Counted from the first letter of the stretch, positions 8,974 through 20,793 are shown. The stretch is DNA of 64,000 nucleotides from Falsiroseomonas stagni DSM 19981 (GCF_900114315.1 NZ_FOSQ01000009.1:62001-126000), one strand, 5' to 3'. Notes: generated from the sequence alone by a model not told the origin. Numbers and translations are program-made.

Positions 8974-9465
8974 TCACCCCTTTGTTGCGGCAAGCGCGTG
9001 CAGCGCCTCGCCGGTCACGCGTTGCACGCGCCATTCATCCATGCCGCGCGCGCCGATCTTCCGGTAGAAGCGGATCGCGGGCTCGTTCCAGTCCAGCACC
9101 TGCCATTCCATCCGCTTCCAGCCGCGGGCGACGCAGATGCAAGCGCAGCGGCGGAAGAAGGCCTCCCCGATGCCGAGGCCCCGGTACTCCGGCTCCACGA
9201 AAGCGTCCTCCACATAGAGGCCGTGGCGGCCCGTGAAGGTGCTGAAGATGGGGAACCAGATGCACTGGCCGACCGCCCTGCCCTCGACCTCGGCGAGGAT
9301 GCAGAACACGGTCGGGTTCGGGCCGAAAAGCGCGTGGCGGAAATCATCCTCCGTGCCCACGGCATCATGCAGCAGCTTCTCATACTCCGCGAGCGCCCGG
9401 ACCAGCCGGTTGATCTCCGGCAGGTCCGCCTCGACCGCGTCGCGGAGCGAGAAGCGACTGGTCAC
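8974..9465 (-). CDS. GNAT acetyltransferase, spermidine/spermine N-acetyltransferase (SSAT)-like
   Basis: 163 residues, one GNAT domain. The acetyl-CoA loop reads [14 protein letters not shown]. The flanking [18 protein letters not shown] and [19 protein letters not shown] closely follow the SSAT pattern (LEDxxVxPEYRGxGIG, WNxxAxxFYxxxGA). It is therefore likelier to acetylate a small polyamine-like amine than a protein, although the substrate is not proven. It starts at a GTG overlapping the pdhC stop (GTGA) and ends 5 bp before lpdA, so it is translated within the pyruvate dehydrogenase operon, where acetyl-CoA is made. Confidence 0.85.
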   Translation of the reverse strand: MTSRFSLRDAVEADLPEINRLVRALAEYEKLLHDAVGTEDDFRHALFGPNPTVFCILAEVEGRAVGQCIWFPIFSTFTGRHGLYVEDAFVEPEYRGLGIGEAFFRRCACICVARGWKRMEWQVLDWNEPAIRFYRKIGARGMDEWRVQRVTGEALHALAATKG

Positions 9466-10754
9466 AGCATCAGGCTCAGCGGTTCCTCGACGATCCGCTT
9501 GAAGGCCTGGATCCACTCCGCCGCCAGCGCGCCATCGACAACGCGGTGATCGACGGAGAGCGTGCAGGTCATCACCGTCGCGATGGCCAGCGCGCCATTC
9601 TTCACCACGGGCCGCTGCTCGCCCGCCGAGACGGCGAGGATGCCGGCCTGCGGCGGGTTGATGATGGCCGCGAAGTCGCGAACGCCATACATGCCCATGT
9701 TGGAGATGGAGAAGCCGCCGCCCTGGAACTCCTCGGGCTTCAGCTTTCCAGCCTTGGCCCGCGAAGCCAGGTCCTTCATCTGGTTGCTGATGGAGGCGAG
9801 GCCCGCCTGGTCCGCCTTCCGGATGATCGGCGTGATCAACCCATCCGGGATGCTGACGGCGACGGAGATGTCGACGTCGTGGTACTGGAGGATCGCATCC
9901 TCCGTCCATGTCGCGTTCACCGCCGGGAAGCGCCGCAGCGTCACCGCCGCCGCCTTGATGACCAGGTCATTGACCGAAAGCTTGAAGGCGCCAGGCCCAT
10001 CCTTGGGCGAGGTGGCGTTCAGCTGCGACCGCAGCTTGAGCAGCGCATCGATCTCGATATCCATCGAGACGTAGAAATGCGGCACATTCTGCTTGGATTC
10101 CGACAGCCGCCGCGCGATCACCTTGCGCATGGTGCTGTTCGGCACGGCGGTATGCGGCGCCGTGATGACGGGCGCGGCAGGCTTCGGCGCCGGCGCAGCG
10201 GCCGGGGCTGCGGCGGGTGCCGGTGCGGCGACAGCCGCAGGCGCCGGCTTCGCCGCCGGGCCCCTGGCCAGCGCCGCATCCACATCCGCCTTCACGATCC
10301 GGCCATTCGGGCCGCTGCCGGCCACGCCGGACAGATCGAGCCCCGCCTGTTCCGCCATGCGGCGGGCGAGCGGGGAGGCAATGATCCGGCTGCCCGAGGC
10401 TGCCGGCGCGGCTGCCGGTGCCGCAGCGTGTGCCGGTGCCGGCGCGGCTTCCGTCTTCGGCGCCGCCGCGGCCGGCGCGGGCTTCGCGGCCGGTGCGGCA
10501 TCCGCGCTTTCGCCCGCTTCGACCAGCACCGCGATCACGTCGTTCACCTTCACACCCGCCGTGCCGCCGGCGACGACGATCTTGCCGAGGATGCCTTCAT
10601 CCACGGCCTCCACTTCCATCGTCGCCTTGTCGGTCTCGATCTCGGCGATGATGTCGCCGGCCTTGACCTGCTCGCCTTCCTTCTTCAGCCAGCGCGCGAG
10701 CGTCCCCTCCGTCATGGTCGGGGACAGCGCCGGCATCAGGATGTTCGTCGCCAT
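9462..10754 (-). CDS. pdhC: dihydrolipoyllysine acetyltransferase of pyruvate dehydrogenase (E2)
   Basis: 430 residues. An N-terminal lipoyl domain (1-78) has K43 in [16 protein letters not shown] long Ala/Pro linker follows, then a peripheral-subunit-binding domain (about 126-165, [16 protein letters not shown]) that holds E1/E3, a second Ala/Pro linker, and a catalytic domain ending with the active-site [12 protein letters not shown] (His about 403). It transfers the acetyl group to CoA. Its first 50 residues are almost the same as those of PdhB, a sign of domain duplication. It has a single lipoyl domain, as in other alphaproteobacteria. Confidence 0.96.
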   Translation of the reverse strand: MATNILMPALSPTMTEGTLARWLKKEGEQVKAGDIIAEIETDKATMEVEAVDEGILGKIVVAGGTAGVKVNDVIAVLVEAGESADAAPAAKPAPAAAAPKTEAAPAPAHAAAPAAAPAASGSRIIASPLARRMAEQAGLDLSGVAGSGPNGRIVKADVDAALARGPAAKPAPAAVAAPAPAAAPAAAPAPKPAAPVITAPHTAVPNSTMRKVIARRLSESKQNVPHFYVSMDIEIDALLKLRSQLNATSPKDGPGAFKLSVNDLVIKAAAVTLRRFPAVNATWTEDAILQYHDVDISVAVSIPDGLITPIIRKADQAGLASISNQMKDLASRAKAGKLKPEEFQGGGFSISNMGMYGVRDFAAIINPPQAGILAVSAGEQRPVVKNGALAIATVMTCTLSVDHRVVDGALAAEWIQAFKRIVEEPLSLML

Positions 10755-10771
10755 CGTCCTGCTCCCTCCCC

Positions 10772-12109
<1,338 letters not shown>

Positions 12110-12110
12110 G

Positions 12111-13160
12111 TCAGCGGCCCCCTGCCACCACGGACGCGTCATCGATCAGCACATCGGTCCAGAGCTCGCTCTCATCGGGCTCCGGGCTGGTCTGGGCGAA
12201 ATCGGCGCTGTCCTGCACGATCGCCTTCACCTCGTCGTCGATCACCTTCAGCTCGGCCTCCGTCACGCCGAACTGTTCGATCAGCAGGCGGCGCGCGGTC
12301 TCGATGCAGTCATTCTGCTCCCGCATCTTCTGCACCTCCTCCCGCGTCCGGTACTTGGCCGGGTCGGACATGGAATGGCCGCGGTAGCGGTAGGTCTTCA
12401 TCTCCAGCAGATAGGGGCCGTTGCCCGCGCGGCAGTGGGCGACGGCACGCTCGCCGGCCTCCCGCACCGCGATCACGTCCATGCCGTTCACCTGCTCCCC
12501 GGGAATGCCCCAGGGGCTGCCGTTCTTCGACAGGTCCTTGGACGCGCTGGCGCGGTCCACGCTGGTGCCCATGCCGTATTTGTTGTTCTCGATGACGAAG
12601 ATGCAGGGCAGCTTGAACAGCGCCGCCAGGTTCAGGCTCTCATAGACCTGGCCCTGGTTGGACGCGCCCTCTCCGAAATAGGTCACGGCGACGGCGCCGT
12701 CCTCCCGGTACCAGTTCGCGAAGGCCAGGCCGGCGCCGAGCGAGACCTGCGCCCCCACGATCCCGTGGCCGCCGTAGAAGCCCTTCTCGCGGGAGAACAT
12801 GTGCATGCTCCCGCCCTTGCCCTTGGAATAGCCGCCGATGCGGCCCGTGAGCTCCGCCATCACGCCGCGCGCTTCCATGCCGGTGGCCAGCATGTGCCCG
12901 TGGTCGCGGTAGGAGGTGATGACCTGGTCGCCCGGCTTCAGGCAGAGCTGCATGCCGACCACGACCGCTTCCTGGCCGATATAGAGGTGGCAGAACCCGC
13001 CGATGAGGCCCATGCCGTACAACTGGCCGGCCTTCTCCTCGAACCGGCGGATCAGCAGCATGTCGCGATAGGCGCGTGTCAGTTCCGGCTTGCTGATGCC
13101 GGGCTCCGCCCCCTTGGGCGCCCCCTTGCCCCGCGGCTTGCGGGTGGCGGTCTCGGCCAT
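12111..13160 (-). CDS. pdhA: pyruvate dehydrogenase E1 alpha subunit
   Basis: 349 residues. The thiamine-diphosphate site shows the E1 signature [18 protein letters not shown] followed by [13 protein letters not shown]. Other family marks are [32 protein letters not shown] and the conserved [20 protein letters not shown] loop. The leading 25 residues are Lys/Pro/Gly-rich and probably disordered. It is first in the pdhA-pdhB-pdhC-GNAT-lpdA set, with almost no gaps. AGGAGGACACCGC lies directly before the start, giving a strong ribosome-binding site. Confidence 0.96.
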   Translation of the reverse strand: MAETATRKPRGKGAPKGAEPGISKPELTRAYRDMLLIRRFEEKAGQLYGMGLIGGFCHLYIGQEAVVVGMQLCLKPGDQVITSYRDHGHMLATGMEARGVMAELTGRIGGYSKGKGGSMHMFSREKGFYGGHGIVGAQVSLGAGLAFANWYREDGAVAVTYFGEGASNQGQVYESLNLAALFKLPCIFVIENNKYGMGTSVDRASASKDLSKNGSPWGIPGEQVNGMDVIAVREAGERAVAHCRAGNGPYLLEMKTYRYRGHSMSDPAKYRTREEVQKMREQNDCIETARRLLIEQFGVTEAELKVIDDEVKAIVQDSADFAQTSPEPDESELWTDVLIDDASVVAGGR

Positions 13161-13441
13161 GCGGTGTCCTCCTCAGGGCTTGCCTTGTTTTTCGCATCTA
13201 CGCGGCCCGGCAGGGCTGCGCAAGGCGGAAGAAGCTGCGAAAAGCGTTGATGCTGCAACGCAATACGACAATTAACCGAACCATGGTTAATTGCCATTCC
13301 AGCCCCGGAGACGCCGTCCTGCACGCCCCGGCGAGGCCCGCCGGCCCCGCGCGACGGGATTGAATACCGGCGGCGGCGCGGGCAGGGAGGATGATGCGCG
13401 CGCCCCCTCTGCCCCGACCATTTGTTGCGCGGGCGTGCTTC

Positions 13442-13642
13442 CTAGCGCCGCCGCTCCGCCAGCGCTGCCGCCAGCTGGAATTGCAGCACCGACCCGTCCA
13501 GCATCGCCCGCACGGCCGGTATCTTCGACTGGACCGCCTGCGCCGCCGGCACCGCGAAGCCGATGCCGAGGCCACCCCCTATGCCGAGGATGCCCAGCAG
13601 CAGCAGGGCGTGAAGGGCAAGGCCGGTGCGGGTGGTGGTCAT
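13442..13642 (-). CDS. small hypothetical exported or membrane protein
   Basis: 66 residues: a positively charged start (MTTTRTG), a hydrophobic run LALHALLLLGILGIGGGLGI, a possible signal-peptidase site after AVPAAQA, then an amphipathic tail ending LAAALAERRR. It could be a tiny secreted or single-span protein. There is no family I recognise. It lies about 100 bp downstream of the broken patatin gene on the same strand. Base composition is like its neighbours, so codon use alone does not prove it. Confidence 0.4.
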   Translation of the reverse strand: MTTTRTGLALHALLLLGILGIGGGLGIGFAVPAAQAVQSKIPAVRAMLDGSVLQFQLAAALAERRR

Positions 13643-13740
13643 CGGGGCGGCTCCTCGGCGCGTCTGGTGCCGGGAGAATGGCGGGCAGGCCCTGGCGCCT
13701 CCTGTTCCCGCGGGAACAGGGCGTCACCGCGCGGGCCGCC

Positions 13741-14529
13741 TCAATCCGCCGCGCCCTCCATCGGCATCGCCGGCAGGGCCACGCCGCCGCCGCCCCGGAT
13801 GGTCCAGGCGATGATGGCATCCACCCAGGCCACGGGATCGCGCCGCGGGTCGTAGGTGTGACGCTGCGCGTGCAGCAGCAGCAGCAGCAGCAGCAGCGGC
13901 GTGTTGGAGACGAGGCCACCATCCCAGGAGTGCTCGCCATCGATCTCGATGGCGGGAAAGCCCGGCGGCAGCGCGCCGCTGGCCATGACATGCTCCGCCC
14001 GGATGGGGATTTCCGCGCTGTCGAAATAGGCGAAGTTGCCGGTGCGGACGTTCACGGCGCCGACGGAAAGCCGCATCGGCCCGTGGTTGATGCGATCGAA
14101 ATCGACCAGCGAGTCCAGCGTGCCCTTCAGCGCGGCGGCGTCGTGCCGAACCAGGACGTGGCCGGCTGCGGCGCGAAGAAGCCGGGTTGGCCGAACAGCA
14201 GCGCTTCCGCCGCGCCAAGGGTCCGGCGATGGGCGGGCGGCGGCACCAGCCCTTCCAGCCAGCCGGCCCAGAAGCCCCGCGGTTCCGTCACCCGTTCCCA
14301 GAAAAGGCGCAGCCGTTCCACCCGGTGTTCCGGCGGGTTGCCGGCGATGATCGCCGCGTTGATGGCACCGATCGAGATGCCGGCAACCCAGTCGGGCTCG
14401 TAGTCGGACCGCGCCAGCGCCTCATGCACCCCGGCCTGGTAGCTGCCGAGCGCGCCGCCGCCCTGCAGCACCAGTCCGACCCCTCTTGTCGTAGGATGCG
14501 GGCCGGGGCGGGAATGGGGGGACGGTCAT
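13741..14529 (-). pseudogene. patatin-like phospholipase, frameshifted twice and with an altered C-terminus
   Basis: Three pieces in two frames make one patatin. ATG 14529 gives MTVPPFPPRPASYDKR. An extra G in the GGGG run near 14483-14486 shifts the frame; the next frame continues VGLVLQGGGALGSYQAGV with the oxyanion loop and GISIG nucleophile elbow (about 14150-14480). A missing base near 14147-14150 returns to the first frame, HDAAALKGTLDSLVDFDRIN, then LSVGAVNVRTGNFAYFDS and the catalytic DGG in SWDGGLVSNTP. After this the usual C-terminal half is absent. A (CTG)8 leucine tract and about 43 unrelated residues follow. Compensating +1/-1 indels may be assembly errors; the lost C-terminal half argues for real decay. 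Confidence 0.7.
13873..13896 (+). repeat. (CAG)8 trinucleotide repeat
   Basis: Eight perfect CAG units on the + strand, read as eight leucine codons (CTG) in the patatin remnant on the - strand. It marks the exact place where the patatin homology ends. Confidence 0.95.
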
Positions 14530-14668
14530 GCGGCGATCTCCATGGGGGCAGCAGCCTTGACGAGGGGAATTCGTGACGGTTGCAGGCAGGGTTACGCCGC
14601 GACGACCGGCGCCGGGGCGGCGGCGGATGGCTGGAAGGGCGCGCGGGCCTGCGCTAACACCCAGGGTC

Positions 14669-15712
14669 ATGGCGACTGCCCTGAACCCGCTGCGATGGCT
14701 GCTCCTGCCGTGGCACGCGTTGCGCGTGGCGACGAGCGAGAAGGCCTTCCGCGACAATCCCGTGATCGGCAGCCCCCGGCTCAACCGCCTGGGCCTGCAC
14801 ATCGCCCGCAAGCGCCTGGCGCACCGCATGGCCGCGCGCCGGCGCGCGGCCATGGCATCGCTGCTGACGGACGACCAGCGCGCGGCCTTCCTGCGGGATG
14901 GCTACCTGGTGATCCCCGATTTCCTGCCGCCCGAACGCTTCGAGGCGATGCGCGCGGAAGTCATGGCCCGGGACGCCCGCGCCCGCGAATCAATTGACGG
15001 CTACACGATGACGCGGCTGATCCCGCTGGACGCCATCGCGCTGCGCCAGATGCCGGCGACGCGGGGCGCGTTGCTGACGCCCCGCTACCTCGGCCTGCAC
15101 CACTACATCGGCAGCTTCCGCCGCCTGCCCCGCTTCTACGTGCAGACCATCTTCTCCGGCGTGCGGGACGGCCCGCCGGATGTGCAGAGCCACTACCACA
15201 CCGACACCTTCTTCCCGACGGTGAAGTCCTGGCTACTGCTGACACCGGTGAACCAGGCGGAGGCCGGCTTCACCTACATCCCCGGCAGCCACCTGCCGAA
15301 CCGCCGGCACCTGGCCTGGGAACGCTGCGTGTCCTTCACGGCACATGAGGGGCGGGACCGGCTGACCGGCGAAGGGTCGCTCCGCATCACGGAGGCGGAG
15401 TTGGCGCGGCTTCGCTATGCGCCACCCCGCAAGCTGGAAGCGCAGCCCAACACGCTCATCATCGCCGATACCAGCGGCTTCCACCGGCGCGGCCTGAGCG
15501 AGGGCTTCGCCTGCCGCATCTCCATCTGGGCGCAGAGCCGCGGATCGCCCTTCCTGCCCTGGGCCGGCGGGGACATGCGGATCCCCGCGCTGCAAGGCGC
15601 CGCGACCCGGGCCTTCGGCTGGCTGGACCACGCCGTGAAGCGGCTGCGCGGGCGGGACAATGGCTGGCGCTTCGCCGGCACCCGCCGGCCGGCGGACCCG
15701 CCCGCGGCCTGA
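14669..15712 (+). CDS. phytanoyl-CoA dioxygenase (PhyH) family protein
   Basis: 347 residues. This is an Fe(II)/2-oxoglutarate oxygenase fold: FLRDGYLVIPDFLPPERFEAM at 75-94 is the typical PhyH entry, SHYHTDTFFPTVKSW holds the metal-binding H177-x-D179, and DTSGFHRRGLSEG supplies the distal His and the 2-oxoglutarate Arg. Substrate is unknown; bacterial PhyH proteins hydroxylate diverse small molecules. I chose the ATG at 14669; the GTG 32 codons upstream would add an Arg/Pro-rich stretch unlike the family. It is transcribed away from the patatin remnant. Confidence 0.82.
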   Translation: MATALNPLRWLLLPWHALRVATSEKAFRDNPVIGSPRLNRLGLHIARKRLAHRMAARRRAAMASLLTDDQRAAFLRDGYLVIPDFLPPERFEAMRAEVMARDARARESIDGYTMTRLIPLDAIALRQMPATRGALLTPRYLGLHHYIGSFRRLPRFYVQTIFSGVRDGPPDVQSHYHTDTFFPTVKSWLLLTPVNQAEAGFTYIPGSHLPNRRHLAWERCVSFTAHEGRDRLTGEGSLRITEAELARLRYAPPRKLEAQPNTLIIADTSGFHRRGLSEGFACRISIWAQSRGSPFLPWAGGDMRIPALQGAATRAFGWLDHAVKRLRGRDNGWRFAGTRRPADPPAA

Positions 15713-15728
15713 TCCGGAACAGCCCGCG

Positions 15729-16091
15729 TCAGAACAGGCGGCGATCCGGGCCGTAGGGGATCACCAGCTCTTCCTTGCCGACGAAGTTCAGCAGCTGGCG
15801 GGCGCGCTCATCCAGCTGGTCGCGGTCCAGGCGGTCCCCCCGCATGCCCTGCACGCGGCGTTCCCAGCTCTCCAATTCGGCCCGCGCGCGGTCCAGATCC
15901 TGGCGCGCATCGGCCAGCAGCTGCAGTCGCTGTTCGCTGGCGATCAGCCCGCGTTCGCCATGCACCGCATGCCACACGAAATAGCCGCAGGCCGCGATGA
16001 AGAACACCGGCAGCACGGCGCTGCGCAACCCCCGCCCGATGGCCGCGAGGATACCCTCGCGCCGCTCCGGCGCCCCGTACTCATCACTCAC
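15729..16091 (-). CDS. ftsB: FtsB/DivIC septum formation initiator family protein
   Basis: 120 residues if started at the GTG at 16091. One membrane segment (VLPVFFIAACGYFVWHAVHG) is followed by a periplasmic coiled coil (LIASEQRLQLLADARQDLDRARAELESWERRV) and a short tail, the layout of FtsB, which joins FtsL and FtsQ in the divisome. Its place between eno and pdhA is a conserved alphaproteobacterial order. The open frame extends upstream across the C-rich tract, but that part has no FtsB character, so the start is uncertain. Confidence 0.8.
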   Translation of the reverse strand: MSDEYGAPERREGILAAIGRGLRSAVLPVFFIAACGYFVWHAVHGERGLIASEQRLQLLADARQDLDRARAELESWERRVQGMRGDRLDRDQLDERARQLLNFVGKEELVIPYGPDRRLF

Positions 16092-16175
16092 GTCTTCGAG
16101 CCCCCCGCCCGTCTCCGCGCCGCCAGGAAAACAGGAGTTTGTACCCCTGTCCAGCGAAACAAGGTTAACCACGCG

Positions 16176-16186
16176 CCCCCCCCCCC
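16176..16186. repeat. C11 homopolymer
   Basis: Eleven consecutive C residues between eno and ftsB. A tract of this length is prone to slippage and sequencing error and may affect the apparent ftsB start. Confidence 0.8.
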
Positions 16187-16205
16187 GGCGCGCGCGGCCC
16201 AACCC

Positions 16206-17564
<1,359 letters not shown>

Positions 17565-17828
17565 CTATTCGCCGCCGCCGCCATCGCCGCCACCATCGGA
17601 ATCGCCGCCCGAATCGCCATCGACCGACATCGATCCCTCCCCCGCGATCCCCTGGGTCGCCTTCACGAGCAGCACGAGGGCGAAGACCCAGGCGGCGATG
17701 AAACTCCAGATCAGCAGGGGCGAGACTTCATTGACGATGCCGCCGATCATCAGGGCGGTCGCGATGCCGAAGGTGATGACCCGCGAAAAGACCCTGGGCC
17801 TGCTCGCCCCCGCGGATTGCATCGCCAT
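17565..17828 (-). CDS. small hypothetical two-span membrane protein
   Basis: 87 residues. Two hydrophobic segments (VITFGIATALMIGGIVNEV and LLIWSFIAAWVFALVLLV) are followed by a Ser/Asp/Gly-rich acidic tail (SVDGDSGGDSDGGGDGGGGE) that is probably flexible and could bind cations. No family recognised. It is about 80 bp upstream of eno on the same strand; a GCGGGC-AA-GCCCGC hairpin at its 3' end could act as terminator. Confidence 0.6.
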   Translation of the reverse strand: MAMQSAGASRPRVFSRVITFGIATALMIGGIVNEVSPLLIWSFIAAWVFALVLLVKATQGIAGEGSMSVDGDSGGDSDGGGDGGGGE

Positions 17829-17899
17829 CGCCCGACCCCTCGCTGCCCGACAGTCTGGACGAAACGGGCCCCCGAGGCATCCCCGAAAGCGGCCGGCGG

Positions 17900-19021
17900 C
17901 TACCTGCCCGCCTGCCGCGCGGGTTCCTGGACGATCACCCCGGACCAGCCCAGGCCGCGATAGGTCTCATAGCCCGGGGTGCGGTGGAAGGCAGTGGTGC
18001 GGCCGCCAGGCTCCACCGCGAAGCCATGGCCGCCCCTTCCCGCCGGCAGGCGCACCATTTCCGCCAGTACGCCCTGGCCATCGGAGGAAGCGAGCACCCG
18101 CCCCGCCACATCCACCAGCAGCGCGCGGGTCCGCCCCTGTTCCGATGGCGTGAGCCGCACGCCGCGCAGCACCGCATCGGCCTGGGGCGCCCAGTCGAAA
18201 TGGATGCCGAGCACGCCGATCACGCGGCCCCTTGGCTGCCCCCCCTCCCGGATCGCGGCGGCATAGGTCGCGACGGGCACGCCGCCCAGCGGATCGCAGG
18301 GCATGACGTCGGCCACGGCGAAGTCATCGCCGGAGGACGTGGCCAGCGCGTCGCGGAACCAGCCCTCCTCCGCCACGGAATGGCCGGCCACGCCGGGGTA
18401 GCGGTCCGGCCTGCCATTGGCGATGACGCGCCCTTCCCGGTCGCACAGCCAGAGGTCGAGATAGACGGTATAGGCGGAGAGGATGACGCCAAGCCGGCTG
18501 GCCGCGTGGGCGCAGTTGGCCGCATCGGGCCTGGAGGCCGCTTCCACCACCGCCGCATCCGTCGCCCACCAGCGGACGTCGCAGGTGCGTTCATAGAGGT
18601 TGCGGTCGATGATCTCGATCGCGTTCAGCGCCAGATCCACCAGGCGCTGGCCCGACATCTCCGCCGCCATCCGCTCGCCGACGGTCTTCAACGCCCGGAA
18701 GGCGTCGCGGAGCTCGCCGTTCATTTCCGTGGACAGCCGCGCCACTTCCGCCGCCACGGCCTTCACCTCCCCGGCCACCACGGTGAAGCCCTTGCCGGCA
18801 TCGCCGGCGCGCGCGGCCTCGATCGTGGCGTTCAGGGCCAGGATGCGGGTCTGGCTGGTGATGGCCTGGATGGCCTCCACCTTGGTGGCGGCGATGCCGG
18901 CCGCACGGTCCACCAGCGCCAGCACCCGTTCGGGGGTGGCATCCCCGCCATCGGCGCTGCCATCGACAGCGCCAGGCAGCGCGGCGGAACGCTGGCGCAG
19001 GGTGAAGTTCGTTCCGTCCAT
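17900..19021 (-). CDS. soluble chemoreceptor-like protein: MCP signalling domain then Cache-like sensor domain
   Basis: 373 residues. The N-terminal half (about 40-120) has the tip of a methyl-accepting chemotaxis domain: EAIQAITSQTRILALNATIE, AARAGDAGKGFTVVAGEVKA. The C-terminal half (about 170-370) resembles a double Cache sensor (YLDLWLCDREGRVIANGRPD, GWFRDALATSSGDDFAV, MLPCDP-like region, RVIGVLGIHFDW). There is no membrane segment, so this is a cytoplasmic receptor in reversed domain order. The signalling helices are short, with no obvious methylation sites. No che genes lie nearby. It may act on a remote array or another effector. Confidence 0.75.
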   Translation of the reverse strand: MDGTNFTLRQRSAALPGAVDGSADGGDATPERVLALVDRAAGIAATKVEAIQAITSQTRILALNATIEAARAGDAGKGFTVVAGEVKAVAAEVARLSTEMNGELRDAFRALKTVGERMAAEMSGQRLVDLALNAIEIIDRNLYERTCDVRWWATDAAVVEAASRPDAANCAHAASRLGVILSAYTVYLDLWLCDREGRVIANGRPDRYPGVAGHSVAEEGWFRDALATSSGDDFAVADVMPCDPLGGVPVATYAAAIREGGQPRGRVIGVLGIHFDWAPQADAVLRGVRLTPSEQGRTRALLVDVAGRVLASSDGQGVLAEMVRLPAGRGGHGFAVEPGGRTTAFHRTPGYETYRGLGWSGVIVQEPARQAGR

Positions 19022-19223
19022 CAGGATACCCCTGTTGCCGCGGGCTGCATAACGGCAGGGTCACTAAGGAAGGCTTGAGGGTGCGGCCCTGCTGGCCGGC
19101 CCGCGCCATGGTCCGCCCGCGCGGCATGCGCCATAATCCGGGGGTGTCCGGCCATCCCGCGGCCGAAGGTATAGCACCGGCAGGGGGTATCTCCGGGCAC
19201 CGGCTGGCAGGATCGCAATCTCG

Positions 19224-20096
19224 ATGAACGGCGCGCGCATCGAATCGCTGCGGGCAGGTTCCTATCGCCTGCACTTCCGGCCCGGGCAGGGACGGCCGCT
19301 CCTGATCATCCACCCCTCCCCCATCGAGGAGACGGCGGCCTGGTTCGGCCCGAGCGGGTATGACGACCGCCCGCTGGCCGTGATGTCGGCGCGGGAGATG
19401 GAACGCTTCGACTCCGATGCGGATGAGGTCGTCCGGGCCCTGCTCGCCGCCACCGGCTGGCAGGATGCAGCCGATCTGCAGGTCCTGGGCTTCAGCACCG
19501 GCGGCTACGCCGCCATCCTGTATGCCGCGATGATGTCCGTGCTGCGGCCTGCCGCCCGGATCAGCGTCCTCGCCTTCAGCCCGATGATTTGCGTCTGGCC
19601 GCCGGAGGCCGCGGGCTGGCGCGTGGCGCATCATGAACGCGTCGTGGCCGCGGGCTGGCAGACGCCGACGCAGCGGCGGAACCTGGAACGCTTCGGCGAT
19701 ACGCGACCCTGGGTCCGCAAGGCCGTATCCGCCAGCGACGGGCGTTTCCGCGCCGCGATCCTGCATCCCGCGCGCAACGCGCGGGACGTCGCCCAGGCCA
19801 GCCTGCTGACCGGCATGCCGGGCGTGACGGTGGCGGCGCTGCCCACGGCGCAGCACACCTTCTACACGCTGCTGACCCTCAAGCGCGGCCACGCCAACAG
19901 CGTGGCCCGGATCCAGCTGGCGCTCACGCGAAAAGGCCGGATGACCCCGGAGGAGGCGCTGCCGCGTGCCACCGCCCTGCATGCGGCGCTGGCCGATGCC
20001 GCTGCCGCGGCGCCGGACCTCCTCTCGCTCTACGCCATGCCACGCCCGGCGCCGATCGGAGGGGAGCCGGTCGGGCGGGAGCCGGCGATCACCTGA
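19224..20096 (+). CDS. predicted alpha/beta-hydrolase-fold protein
   Basis: 290 residues. The nucleophile elbow is LGFSTGGYAAILYAAM with S91, preceded by a strand (LLIIHPSP) as in alpha/beta hydrolases. A candidate catalytic His is in LPTAQHTFYTLL. No signal peptide. Close family not recognised; related proteins in polysaccharide loci or as capsule-associated hydrolases have the GFSxGGYAA elbow. It is transcribed divergently from the chemoreceptor gene across a 200-bp spacer. The C-terminus is Pro/Gly-rich. Confidence 0.6.
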   Translation: MNGARIESLRAGSYRLHFRPGQGRPLLIIHPSPIEETAAWFGPSGYDDRPLAVMSAREMERFDSDADEVVRALLAATGWQDAADLQVLGFSTGGYAAILYAAMMSVLRPAARISVLAFSPMICVWPPEAAGWRVAHHERVVAAGWQTPTQRRNLERFGDTRPWVRKAVSASDGRFRAAILHPARNARDVAQASLLTGMPGVTVAALPTAQHTFYTLLTLKRGHANSVARIQLALTRKGRMTPEEALPRATALHAALADAAAAAPDLLSLYAMPRPAPIGGEPVGREPAIT

Positions 20097-20110
20097 ACCG
20101 GCCGCCGCCC

Positions 20111-20419
20111 CTACAGCGGCTCGCCCGTGCCCCAGACGCGGCGGCGGGGCGTTTCGGCCGGGGGGCGGCCGAAGGCATCGCAGCGTTCGACGATGCTGAT
20201 CGGGATGGAGGTGGCGCGCGGCTGCGGCGTGGTGCGCGGGCGGCAATAGCCCGCCAGCATCAGATCCACCGTCGCGTTCCGGTTGACCCGGGCCACCTGG
20301 CCCCAATCCCCGGCGCGGGTGGTGACGAAATCCCCGGGTTCGTCACGCCGCAGGCGGACGAAGTCGCCGATGGCGATGGGCCGGGTGGGCTGGGCGTCTC
20401 GGGGATCATGGCTTTGCAT
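20111..20419 (-). CDS. hypothetical small beta-barrel-like protein, paralogue of the next gene
   Basis: 102 residues. The core is IAIGDFVRLRRDEPGDFVTT, GDWGQVARVNRNATVDLMLAGYCRPR, then SIPISIVERCDAFGRPP. The pattern (GDxVRL, GDWGxVxRV, LDLxLAGY) suggests a short SH3/KOW-like barrel and recurs in the gene immediately upstream at about 35% identity by eye. Function unknown. The ATG at 20419 is chosen because the longer frame adds a sequence not seen in the paralogue. Confidence 0.6.
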   Translation of the reverse strand: MQSHDPRDAQPTRPIAIGDFVRLRRDEPGDFVTTRAGDWGQVARVNRNATVDLMLAGYCRPRTTPQPRATSIPISIVERCDAFGRPPAETPRRRVWGTGEPL

Positions 20420-20487
20420 GGGGCGAGGAGACCCCACAGCTTTTGCCGCGATGTTACCCACCCGCGCCGGTGGGAAGCGGGCCCGGC

Positions 20488-20793
20488 TCAGCGCGGCGCG
20501 CGCGTGTCCCACACCGCGGAAAAGCCCCGGCGCAGCGGCAGCCCCTGGCGATCGCAGGGTTCCACATGGCCGCGGGGAATCGCCATGGCGCGGGCCATGC
20601 CCGCATCCTTCGGCCGGGAATAGCCGGCGAGCTTGAGGTCGAGCGACCCGCAGGGATGCACGCGCATCACCACCCCCCAGTCGCCCGGCTTGCCGCTGGC
20701 GAGGGGCCCGGTTTCCGCCTTCAGCAGGCGCACCAGGTCACCCGGCTCGAACAGGTAGGTCTCGGTATCGCCATGGCCCTTGATGGTGCGCAT
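20488..20793 (-). CDS. hypothetical small beta-barrel-like protein, paralogue of the downstream gene
   Basis: 101 residues. It shares with its neighbour EPGDLVRLLKAETGPLASGK, PGDWGVVMRVHPCGSLDLKLAGYSRP, then IPRGHVEPCDRQGLPL. The GDWG turn, the LAGY motif followed by a basic residue and the Cys-Asp pair are conserved between the two. The pair sits 68 bp apart on the same strand, a probable tandem duplication. No transmembrane segment or catalytic motif. Nothing in the context gives a function. Confidence 0.6.
   Translation of the reverse strand: MRTIKGHGDTETYLFEPGDLVRLLKAETGPLASGKPGDWGVVMRVHPCGSLDLKLAGYSRPKDAGMARAMAIPRGHVEPCDRQGLPLRRGFSAVWDTRAPR

Noticed and set aside
13291-14403. 370-codon open frame on the + strand
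   Set aside because: Antisense to the patatin remnant, where motifs are clear in the - strand frames.
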